A DNA stretch of 64,000 nucleotides from Prochlorococcus sp. AG-409-B05 (GTDB lineage Bacteria; Cyanobacteriota; Cyanobacteriia; PCC-6307; Cyanobiaceae): contig QCJK01000001.1 in the NCBI GenBank assembly GCA_003216075.1, positions 62,001-126,000 of the forward strand. The letters run 5' to 3'. Of the stretch, positions 9,638-17,666 are shown in pieces (position 1 is the first letter of the stretch; every line of letters begins with the position of its first letter). The notes beneath the pieces were generated by a model that saw only the letters and a program-made list of their open reading frames with translations, ran no database searches and was not told the DNA's origin. The translations under genes were made by a program, and so were the position numbers.

Positions 9638-11335
9638 TTGATAATCTCAAATACATCTTCTTCGAAAATAGCTTTGACAGCCAAAGTTGGTTACAACCCG
9701 AATGGTGATTTAATTTGGTTACTGATCAGACCATGGATCTTGATACCAAGGGTAATAGTAATAATTACAACATTGGTGTCCCTGGGGATCAGGCTTTTAT
9801 TTCAAGGTTCAAGTAAAAATCAAGAAGTTCAGAATCAGCTGGCAAAAAGACTTCTTCATACACTAACCAACTTAGGTCCCTGTTTTATAAAAATAGGGCA
9901 AGCATTATCAACACGTCCAGATCTTGTTAGGCGTGACTGGCTTGAAGAACTAACTAAGTTGCAAGATAACCTTCCAGCTTTTGATCATTCATTAGCACTA
10001 AAAATCATTGAAGATGAGTTAGGTGGAGCTGCAAGCGTGTTGTTTGAAGAGTTTCCAAAAACTCCAATTGCTGCTGCAAGTCTAGGTCAAGTATACAAAG
10101 CCCGTTTGTATGGAAATTACTGGGTAGCTGTAAAAGTTCAACGTCCAAATCTACCAGAAATCCTTAGAATAGATTTAGTAATTATAAAATCTCTTTGTAT
10201 TTTTATTTCTCCTATACTACCCCTCAATTTAGGTTTTGGCTTAAGTGAAATTATTGATGAGTTTGGACGCAGCCTTTTTGAAGAGATCAACTATGAAATG
10301 GAAGCTGATAATGCAGAACGGTTTGCAAGACTATTTGCAAACAACGCAGCTATTACCATCCCAAGAGTAGAACGGATGCTCTCATCAAGGAGAGTAATTA
10401 CAACTAGCTGGATAGATGGAATTAAACTAGAAAATCGTTTAGCGTTAGAACGTGAAAATCTAGACCCAACTTCTCTTATTCGTACAGGTGTAATCAGTGG
10501 CATTCAGCAACTTCTGGAATTTGGTTATTTCCACGCTGATCCACATCCAGGAAATATGTTTGCATTAAAAGGAAATACCAACAATCTAGGTCATATTGCA
10601 TACGTAGATTTTGGAATGATGGACTCAATCACTGAGGAAGACCGAATAACATTAACTAGTGCTGTAGTCCACCTCATAAATAAAGAATTTAATTTACTTG
10701 CTATTGATTTCCAAAAATTGGGTTTTCTAAGTTTAAAACAGGACCTATCAATTATTGCTCCTATCCTAGAAGAGGTCTTAGGGGGATCACTAGGAGAGGA
10801 AGTAGAGTCTTTTAATTTCAAAGCAATAACAGACCGTTTCTCAGAATTAATGTATGACTATCCTTTTAGAGTTCCAGCCAGATTTGCATTAATAATACGA
10901 GCTGTTGTCAGCCAAGAAGGGCTTGCCCTTAAATTAGATCCAAGCTTTAAAATAATTGCTGTAGCTTATCCTTATGTTGCAAAACGTTTACTGAGTGGTG
11001 ACACAAAAGAAATGCTTAATTTACTCCTAGAAGTCATATTCGATCAAACAGGAAGACTTAATATAGAAAGACTTGAAAACTTGTTTAATGTCATAAGTAA
11101 AGATACATCCAGCAGCTCCAACTCAGAATTAATGCCTGTAGCTGGTGCAAGTCTTAAGCTATTAATAAGCAATAATGGCTCTGAGCTGCGTAAGAACCTA
11201 TTAATGACATTAATTAAGGATGAGAAATTAAATACAAAAGATTTAAAAGAGCTGATCAAACTAATCAGAAGAGTATTCAGGCCAAGTCACTTGGTTCATG
11301 GAATCAAGCAAAGCTTAAATTTACGGACTACTTAA
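9638..11335 (+). CDS. ABC1/UbiB/AarF atypical kinase
   Basis: The 565-residue protein carries the ABC1K hallmarks in order: the KIGQ motif (FIKIGQALSTRPDL, about residues 86-99), the Ala-rich loop AAASLGQVYKA that replaces the glycine loop, the VAVKVQRP lysine, HADPHPGN and the YVDFGMM metal site. A hydrophobic N-terminal segment near 25-50 suggests membrane association. Family members support quinone synthesis or thylakoid lipid and quinone homeostasis. The start is uncertain: TTG 9638 gives the longest protein. Confidence 0.9.
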   Translation: MIISNTSSSKIALTAKVGYNPNGDLIWLLIRPWILIPRVIVIITTLVSLGIRLLFQGSSKNQEVQNQLAKRLLHTLTNLGPCFIKIGQALSTRPDLVRRDWLEELTKLQDNLPAFDHSLALKIIEDELGGAASVLFEEFPKTPIAAASLGQVYKARLYGNYWVAVKVQRPNLPEILRIDLVIIKSLCIFISPILPLNLGFGLSEIIDEFGRSLFEEINYEMEADNAERFARLFANNAAITIPRVERMLSSRRVITTSWIDGIKLENRLALERENLDPTSLIRTGVISGIQQLLEFGYFHADPHPGNMFALKGNTNNLGHIAYVDFGMMDSITEEDRITLTSAVVHLINKEFNLLAIDFQKLGFLSLKQDLSIIAPILEEVLGGSLGEEVESFNFKAITDRFSELMYDYPFRVPARFALIIRAVVSQEGLALKLDPSFKIIAVAYPYVAKRLLSGDTKEMLNLLLEVIFDQTGRLNIERLENLFNVISKDTSSSSNSELMPVAGASLKLLISNNGSELRKNLLMTLIKDEKLNTKDLKELIKLIRRVFRPSHLVHGIKQSLNLRTT

Positions 11336-11501
11336 AAGAGAATATTTATTTACGAAAAATATCATAACGCCTAAGCACATCATATTGTATTACAATTAAA
11401 AGAGGAAGTAGTAATCTAATCATTTAAAAGATTCAAAAACTACTAAAAATGACTCTCAATGATTAATTTAAACATCTATCAATACAACTCACTTACTCAA
11501 A

Positions 11502-12239
11502 ATGGTCAAACAAAGGTTGCAAAAAATTATTTCTTCTGCTGGGATCTGTTCACGTAGGAAATCTGAAACACTTTTAAGAGACTCACGAATTTCAATAAAC
11601 GGGACTATTGCCAAGATAGGAGACCTGGCTGATCCAGCTCTCGATATAATCCTTCTGGATGGCAAGCCAATAAAAATAACTTATCGAAACAAGGTATTTC
11701 TTATTAATAAGCCCGTGGGCATTTTAAGTAGTTGTCATGATGACTATGGAAGAAGAACGGTAGTAAGCTTGATTCCTTCAAAACATCGGCAGGGTATTTA
11801 TCCAGTAGGTAGGCTAGATTTAAATAGTCGTGGAGCAATGATTCTTACAAACAACGGTGAATTAACTCTCAGGCTTTCGCATCCAAGATATTTACATTCA
11901 AAAACATACCAGGTTTGGCTTCAAGGAATTCTTTCTAAGGATTCATTAAATAAATGGCGTTCAGGAATCATGCTTGATGGACGCAAAACCATGCCTGCAA
12001 GAGTAGAATTATTAGAAACCAACCAGCATAAAAGCTTAATCAAGGTAGTGCTAAACGAAGGGAGAAACAGACAAATAAGACGCATAGCTGAACAACTAGG
12101 CAACCCCGTTCTTGACCTTCAACGTGTCGCAATTGCTCACATTAAACTCAATGATCTAAAAGAAGGTCATTGGAGAGAAGTAAATGAAAAAGAGTATAGG
12201 CCAATACTTCATTATAAAAATGTAACTAATAAAGGATAA
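11502..12239 (+). CDS. RsuA/RluB-family 16S/23S pseudouridine synthase
   Basis: An N-terminal S4 RNA-binding domain (RLQKIISSAGICSRRKSE, residues 4-21) is followed by the RsuA-family catalytic domain, with the active-site aspartate in GRLDLNSRGAMILTNNG and the late motif EGRNRQIRR. This isomerises specific uridines in rRNA. At 245 residues it fits RluB/RsuA; which rRNA site is modified cannot be told. The stop codon shares one base with the next start (TAATG), implying co-translation. Confidence 0.9.
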   Translation: MVKQRLQKIISSAGICSRRKSETLLRDSRISINGTIAKIGDLADPALDIILLDGKPIKITYRNKVFLINKPVGILSSCHDDYGRRTVVSLIPSKHRQGIYPVGRLDLNSRGAMILTNNGELTLRLSHPRYLHSKTYQVWLQGILSKDSLNKWRSGIMLDGRKTMPARVELLETNQHKSLIKVVLNEGRNRQIRRIAEQLGNPVLDLQRVAIAHIKLNDLKEGHWREVNEKEYRPILHYKNVTNKG

Positions 12240-13111
12240 TGGACTTTAAATTCAATTTCCTAAAATCATTTTCCACAACTATTAAACCAGGCAACTCAAC
12301 TGAAAATACTCATGATTTGCTAATAAAAGCAGGTAGAACACTTTATAAGAAAAGAAAGGAATATGGGATGACACGTAGTGAACTTGCACACAAAACAAAG
12401 ATCTCTGCACCAGTCATAGAAGCAATAGAAAAAGGTTGGCTAAATAAACTTCCAGAAAGTGCATATCTCTGCTCAATGCTTTTACTCTTGGAAAATGAAC
12501 TGAATCTAGAAAAGAATGTCTTAAAGGACATTCTTAAAAGTTCTCAAGAACAAGAGAGCTATCGAGAGCTAAATGAACTCGAAAGAAGAGGTTTCGATAT
12601 ATTCAACACTTGGTATGGATCATTGCTTTATATAATAACAATACTTAGCAGTCTATTAATAATTAATAAGCAACAGGAACATATTGCCAAGATTAATAGT
12701 AGTACATTTAACCCTATACCTGCAAATATCAATCTTCTCCCCTTAAATCCAATTAGCACCAAAAATTCCTTAACTGAAAATCAAAAACTTGATTCGAATA
12801 CCGAAAGATTATCCTCGAAGAATAAGTTATTTAGGTTCTTTGCACGATTTACAGCCAAACCTAAACCAAGACAATTAGAAATAAAATTAATAACACCAAG
12901 AAAAGTAAAAATAATAAATGCGAATGGGGATGAGCTAAATATCACTAGTGCCAAAGGCATAATCAAAATAAAATTATTACCTCCTGTTCAAGTAGAGATA
13001 AGTCCACCCCTAAATAGTTCAGAACCTATTATATGGAATAATAAAATTAACTATATACCAAAAGAAGATAATAATGGGATTTATTTATTAGATGAGGTTT
13101 CTAATAATTGA
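12239..13111 (+). CDS. RodZ-like membrane protein with N-terminal helix-turn-helix
   Basis: Residues about 25-100 form an HTH of the RodZ/HTH_25 type (GMTRSELAHKTKISAPVIEAI). One transmembrane helix follows near 125-145 (LLYIITILSSLLIIN), then a periplasmic tail of low-complexity linker and a beta-rich end. RodZ links MreB filaments to the envelope in other bacteria; this assignment is by architecture, not strong similarity. It is coupled to the pseudouridine synthase, and its last 31 bases overlap malQ convergently. Confidence 0.65.
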   Translation: MDFKFNFLKSFSTTIKPGNSTENTHDLLIKAGRTLYKKRKEYGMTRSELAHKTKISAPVIEAIEKGWLNKLPESAYLCSMLLLLENELNLEKNVLKDILKSSQEQESYRELNELERRGFDIFNTWYGSLLYIITILSSLLIINKQQEHIAKINSSTFNPIPANINLLPLNPISTKNSLTENQKLDSNTERLSSKNKLFRFFARFTAKPKPRQLEIKLITPRKVKIINANGDELNITSAKGIIKIKLLPPVQVEISPPLNSSEPIIWNNKINYIPKEDNNGIYLLDEVSNN

Positions 13112-14619
13112 ACTGCTGATTCTAAACTCCTACCCCAAAAGCTACCTCTATTTCCATATATTTTTAAAGCATCTTCTAAAGATGCTTTAGAAGAACCCAT
13201 TCTCCATTTCCAATTATTACCAATTGTCCCAGGAGTATTAAAGCGTGCATTGTTATCCAAAGCAAGCAAATCTTGAATAGGCGCTATTACAAGTTTTGCC
13301 TTTGTTGAAAGAGCAACGTCAATCAATTGCCATGGCATCCCCCCGGAATGAGCTTCAAACTTATTGCTAATCTCATTCTTAATATTTGGATCTAATTCCA
13401 TCCACCAGCCAAGAGTGGTTGGATTATCATGTGTACCAGTATATACTACCCAGTTTTCACCATTAATGTTTTCTGGAAGATAAGGATTTTCTAAGTCTCC
13501 ATTAAATGCAAACTGCAGAATTTTCATCCCAGGGAGTAAGAATTCATCCCGCAAATGTTCCACCTCAGGGGTAATAATTCCAAGATCTTCTGCAATAAGT
13601 GGAAGCCTACCTTGAAAGTCATTTTTTAATAAATTTAAGAGTTCTGATCCAGGGGATGGTTCCCAACTTCCATCAATAGCATTCTTATCTTTTCCTGAAA
13701 CAGCCCAATAAGAGGAAAGTGCACGAAAATGATCTAAACGCAATAAATCAGCATGTCTCCACTGGTAATGAAAACGACTTCTCCACCACTGAAACCTTGT
13801 AAAGCGATGTTGGGACCAACTATAAACAGGCGTCCCCCATAACTGCCCATTTTCAGAAAAGTAATCAGGAGGAACTCCACTCTGCACATTCAATCCACCT
13901 CTAGGGAAAATAGAAAAAAGAGATTTTTTACTCCAAACATCTGCACTATCGTGAGCAACATAAAATGGAAGATCTCCCAAAAGCAATACACCCAATTCAT
14001 TAGCCAAGCTCCTTAGAGACTGCCACTGTCTATCCAAATGCCACTGAATAAGACGATGCTCTAATAATTGCTTCCTATTTATTTTTTTCCATCGAGTTAA
14101 CGCTCCACTTTTTCTAAATGCAAGTTCTTTGGGCCAATCCCACCATGGATGACCGGAATACTGTGAACGAATAACTGAGAAACAAACATGATCTTCAAGC
14201 CAAAACTGTTTATCACACCAATATCTAAAAGTGTTATGTCTTTCAGCTAATTGAGATGACCAAGTTTCTACAAGTGCCTTACCAATACTTTCGCTTCGTG
14301 CTTCAGCTAACGAAAAATCCAGTGATGAATTATCTAATTGATGAGCCCCAGGCAATCCTTCAACTTGAGATTCAAGAAGATATCCCTCTTCTAACAAATC
14401 TTGTGCATCTAAGAACCATGGGTTCAAAGCAAAGCTCGAAGGAGAGCTATAGGGAGAACCCGTAGGATCAGGAGGAGAAAGTGGTAAAAATTGCCAAACC
14501 CCTATCCCATTGCAAGCAAGACATTTCACCCAGTCTCTTGAAGGAGCACCAAAACTTCCACACACTGGGCTACCAGGTAATACTGAAGGGTGAAGCAGTA
14601 CTCCAATAGTTCGAGTCAT
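13081..14619 (-). CDS. malQ: 4-alpha-glucanotransferase (amylomaltase)
   Basis: GH77 disproportionating enzyme acting on malto-oligosaccharides during glycogen turnover. Visible motifs are LRLDHFRAL with the nucleophile aspartate, LIAEDLG with the acid/base glutamate and THDNPTT with the third acid. The N-terminus has the usual GSPYSSPSSFALNPWFLD segment. At 512 residues it is normal length, starting at ATG 14619. It converges on the RodZ-like gene with overlapping ends. The GH57 branching enzyme at 38.3 kb is a likely partner in glycogen metabolism, unlinked in position. Confidence 0.95.
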   Translation of the reverse strand: MTRTIGVLLHPSVLPGSPVCGSFGAPSRDWVKCLACNGIGVWQFLPLSPPDPTGSPYSSPSSFALNPWFLDAQDLLEEGYLLESQVEGLPGAHQLDNSSLDFSLAEARSESIGKALVETWSSQLAERHNTFRYWCDKQFWLEDHVCFSVIRSQYSGHPWWDWPKELAFRKSGALTRWKKINRKQLLEHRLIQWHLDRQWQSLRSLANELGVLLLGDLPFYVAHDSADVWSKKSLFSIFPRGGLNVQSGVPPDYFSENGQLWGTPVYSWSQHRFTRFQWWRSRFHYQWRHADLLRLDHFRALSSYWAVSGKDKNAIDGSWEPSPGSELLNLLKNDFQGRLPLIAEDLGIITPEVEHLRDEFLLPGMKILQFAFNGDLENPYLPENINGENWVVYTGTHDNPTTLGWWMELDPNIKNEISNKFEAHSGGMPWQLIDVALSTKAKLVIAPIQDLLALDNNARFNTPGTIGNNWKWRMGSSKASLEDALKIYGNRGSFWGRSLESAVQLLETSSNK

Positions 14620-14976
14620 TTTTAGAAATAAATTGAATGAGAATCAAGCCAGACAACACACCTCTCCAGCCAACATGATCATCAAGACTTAATCCGAACA
14701 ATTTCCAATACCATAATGTGCAGCTCCTACAAATGACCAGCTTTACTAGAAAAAGCTCAAAAATCATATGATCTATTCTCTCTGCAAGTAAATGGTTGAT
14801 TTGGCTAAAAAAAACAAAGGAACAGTTTCTTCATAATTAATTCTCTTTATTAATCACAATTGATCAGATCAAATCTACCTCTGAGCTCCAACCAAATGAT
14901 TAAAATATAAGTTGTTCTCATACTAATACACAACTCATGACTTAAAACTATATGAGGTCGTCTAACGTAATGATTA
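14620..14976. other. Non-coding spacer between malQ and the LCP-like gene
   Basis: This 357-base AT-rich divergent spacer must contain the promoters of malQ and the LCP-like gene. Reading frames on the minus strand here are short, overlap the malQ start and resemble nothing I know. I see no hairpin, tRNA or repeat I can support. Confidence 0.5.
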
Positions 14977-15948
14977 ATGTCAAGATCAACTCCCAAGGAG
15001 TCCAAACCCATATCTTTCATTAGTAATTGGCTTGGGGAATACCCAGGAAGAACGTTACATAGAATAGGCATTACAATTATTGGAATATGGATTACAGGTA
15101 ATTTACTTAATACTATCTCCCCTCAAGAAAATCAAGTATCATTAAAGAGTTCACGAGTAGAGGATATAAAAGGGCAAATATCTCTACCCAAAAGACCAAT
15201 AACAATACTTATAAGTCTAATAAGTGAAAAAAAAGTTAATAATAATCTTAAACAGGGTTTTCTTCGCAGGCAGGAAGAAATACAAAGCTTTATGCTAGTA
15301 AGAATATCCAAGAATAATCCTGTTGAAATCCTACAAATACCTATTGAGTTGGCAATAAAATTGCCAGGAGAAGAGAAAATCCTTGCACTATCTGAGACTT
15401 TTAACAAAGGTGGAGTCGCCCTTAGTGCTGATGTGATAATGGAAATAATTGGGCGAAGAGATGAATTACCAGAGCGCTATATGATTTTCCCGATTGATTT
15501 ACTTGAAGAGATTATCAATCAGATTGGTGAAATAAAAGTTAGGCTTGATGAGCCATTGTATGAGAAAATTGATAAAAATAGAATCACTCTTAATCTATCA
15601 GCTGGCCTGCAAAGGTTAAGTGGCAAACAATCTTTAGAATTCATCCTATACAAAAGCAAAAAAGAGGATGATATTGACATCCGCGAAAGAAGAGAATTAG
15701 TCATAAAGGGTATTGCAAAACAAATGGCCTATCCAGAGAATTCATCAAGTCTAAATTCTTTATCTGAAAAAATATTAGCAAGAACCAGAACAAACATTAC
15801 TAGAAAAGAACTTCTTAGTCTTTTTGCAGTTGCTATGAATACTGAATCACCCCCTATAGTTAAACAATTACCTCTTGATCCTAAGCTAAAGAATCAAGAC
15901 CTAAGACAGCTTAAAAAGGGATATGAAAAGCATATTTGGCTAAATTAG
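14977..15948 (+). CDS. Divergent LytR-CpsA-Psr (LCP) family protein
   Basis: The 323-residue protein has one membrane anchor near residues 29-46 (ITIIGIWITGNLLNTI) and then an extracytoplasmic domain with LCP shape: FMLVRISKNN, QIPIELAIKLPG, FNKGGVALSADVIMEIIG, a YMIFPIDLLEEIINQIGEI helix and AGLQRLSGKQSLEF. LCP enzymes attach glycopolymers to peptidoglycan. Key residues look lost: the DT before ML is QS, the PRD of SIPRDT is PIE, and the late arginine cluster is Lys-rich with RE in place of RQ. I infer an inactive or re-purposed LCP fold. Confidence 0.65.
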   Translation: MSRSTPKESKPISFISNWLGEYPGRTLHRIGITIIGIWITGNLLNTISPQENQVSLKSSRVEDIKGQISLPKRPITILISLISEKKVNNNLKQGFLRRQEEIQSFMLVRISKNNPVEILQIPIELAIKLPGEEKILALSETFNKGGVALSADVIMEIIGRRDELPERYMIFPIDLLEEIINQIGEIKVRLDEPLYEKIDKNRITLNLSAGLQRLSGKQSLEFILYKSKKEDDIDIRERRELVIKGIAKQMAYPENSSSLNSLSEKILARTRTNITRKELLSLFAVAMNTESPPIVKQLPLDPKLKNQDLRQLKKGYEKHIWLN

Positions 15949-15963
15949 CTATAAAAAAATTTT

Positions 15964-16515
15964 CTAATTGTGCAGAAGGTAGTTCATCCTTCTATTTAAT
16001 TGCCTAACCACCTGTTGTGCATCCAAATCACTAGCAGTAAAAGCAAACTTATTTGATTTGGAGCTTTTATGATCTTCTACCCTAATACAACCACACCAAG
16101 GCAAGCCATCAAGCCTGCGAAGCGAAGCATCCCAGGGGTTTCCTAATTGGACAATTCCTATCAAAGGAACTGATTGCACCTCACAGAGAGCCACGTAAGC
16201 AGCAGCCATCCCAGAAAGAGATTCAACTGGTAATGGAGAGGCAAGCAAAACTGTAGGTTGTTTCCATGCCCCAAGCGCCTCTAACCAACTAAAGCCATAG
16301 TGTTGTGTCATAGCAGCATCACCAACCAAATGTGCTAACCCATTCTCAGCAGGCAAAGAATTCAAAATCTTGGTGGGATTCTGCTCACAGCGATACTGAA
16401 AAAGGCGTCCCCCCCAAGACTGTGAAAGAGCATTAACACCAATTTCTATTTCTCTTTGAGGTAGGTTCCATGTCCCAACAAGAAAAACGAACTTACGAGT
16501 CATCATGAAAGCCAT
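15964..16515 (-). CDS. Conserved hypothetical protein next to prs
   Basis: The protein has about 180 residues; ATG 16515 is listed but ATG 16506 or 16503 (MTRKFVFLVGTW) may be the true start. Alternating hydrophobic strands (FVFLVGTW, PTVLLASPLPV, VPLIGIVQLGNP) suggest an alpha/beta nucleotide-binding-like fold, loosely recalling dethiobiotin-synthetase relatives, but no P-loop is visible. There is no signal peptide or membrane segment. It is divergent from prs and converges on the LCP-like gene with 15 bases between. Function unknown. Confidence 0.75.
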   Translation of the reverse strand: MAFMMTRKFVFLVGTWNLPQREIEIGVNALSQSWGGRLFQYRCEQNPTKILNSLPAENGLAHLVGDAAMTQHYGFSWLEALGAWKQPTVLLASPLPVESLSGMAAAYVALCEVQSVPLIGIVQLGNPWDASLRRLDGLPWCGCIRVEDHKSSKSNKFAFTASDLDAQQVVRQLNRRMNYLLHN

Positions 16516-16587
16516 AATTTGCTAAACAAAATTGTTATTGACCCATCACGCATTACGATCAGGAGACAGCGTTTCCCTGCGGATACC

Positions 16588-17583
16588 GTGACAACATTCG
16601 TAACCGCAACACGAAATGAGCAGGAAAACCTTGGTTATGACACTAGAAGGTTAAGACTATTTAGCGGAACATCAAACCCTGCCCTTGCAAAAGAAATTGC
16701 AGCATACCTAGGAATTACTGATGGTCCACTTGTATGCAAGCGATTTGCTGATGGTGAGCTGTACGTTCAAATCCAGCAATCAATTAGAGGCTGTGATGTA
16801 TTCCTCATACAGCCAACATGCGCGCCAGTAAACGACAACCTAATGGAACTGATGATCATGGTCGATGCTTGCAAAAGAGCATCCTCAAGACAGATCACGG
16901 CTGTAGTCCCTTATTACGGATACGCAAGAGCTGATAGGAAAACTGCAGGTCGCGAATCAATTACTGCAAAACTAACGGCCAACCTTCTTGTTAAATCAGG
17001 AGTAGATAGAGTTCTTGCAATGGATCTCCATTCAGCGCAAATTCAAGGATACTTTGATATTCCCTGTGACCACATCTATGGATCACCAGTACTTGTAGAT
17101 TATCTCTCCGCCAAAGAATTAGGTGAAGTAGTTGTGGTTTCCCCTGATGTAGGCGGGGTAGCTAGAGCAAGAGCCTTTGCGAAGCAAATGAAAGACGCCC
17201 CTTTAGCAATTATTGACAAACGTCGCTCTGCACACAATGTATCCGAAAGCCTCACAGTTATTGGCGATGTAGTTGGGAAAACAGCCATTCTTATAGACGA
17301 TATGATTGATACTGGAGGAACAATTTGCGCAGGAGCACAACTTCTGAAAAAGGAAGGAGCAAAAAGAGTAATCGCATGTGCATCTCATGCGGTTTTTTCA
17401 CCTCCAGCATGCAAGCGTTTATCTATGGAAGGTCTATTTGAACAAGTAGTAGTTACTAATAGTATTCCACTAAAGAAAGAGCAAGTATTCCCACAACTTG
17501 AGGTTTTATCTGTGGCAAACATGTTAGGTGAAGCAATATGGCGTATCCACGAGGAAAGTTCTGTAAGTTCAATGTTTCGCTAG
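16588..17583 (+). CDS. prs: Ribose-phosphate pyrophosphokinase
   Basis: Makes PRPP from ribose-5-phosphate and ATP for purine, pyrimidine, histidine and NAD synthesis. Motifs: RLRLFSGTSNPALAKEIA near the start, the catalytic flexible loop YYGYARADRK, and the PRPP-binding VILIDDMIDTGGT-like loop (AILIDDMIDTGGT). The frame is open 23 codons upstream to a TTG at 16519, but GTG 16588 gives 331 residues and the usual cyanobacterial N-terminus, so I prefer it. hisH at 46.5 kb acts in a pathway that consumes PRPP. Confidence 0.93.
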   Translation: MTTFVTATRNEQENLGYDTRRLRLFSGTSNPALAKEIAAYLGITDGPLVCKRFADGELYVQIQQSIRGCDVFLIQPTCAPVNDNLMELMIMVDACKRASSRQITAVVPYYGYARADRKTAGRESITAKLTANLLVKSGVDRVLAMDLHSAQIQGYFDIPCDHIYGSPVLVDYLSAKELGEVVVVSPDVGGVARARAFAKQMKDAPLAIIDKRRSAHNVSESLTVIGDVVGKTAILIDDMIDTGGTICAGAQLLKKEGAKRVIACASHAVFSPPACKRLSMEGLFEQVVVTNSIPLKKEQVFPQLEVLSVANMLGEAIWRIHEESSVSSMFR

Positions 17584-17666
17584 AGACTAACTTAATATTA
17601 TTAATATTGGCCATAAATAAATTTGATTTTTGCTCAATCTTCCTTTAGATGTACTAAAATAAAAAT

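Noticed and set aside
14570-14767. Minus-strand frame overlapping the malQ start
   Set aside because: Overlaps the well-supported malQ N-terminus in another frame and looks like translated spacer.
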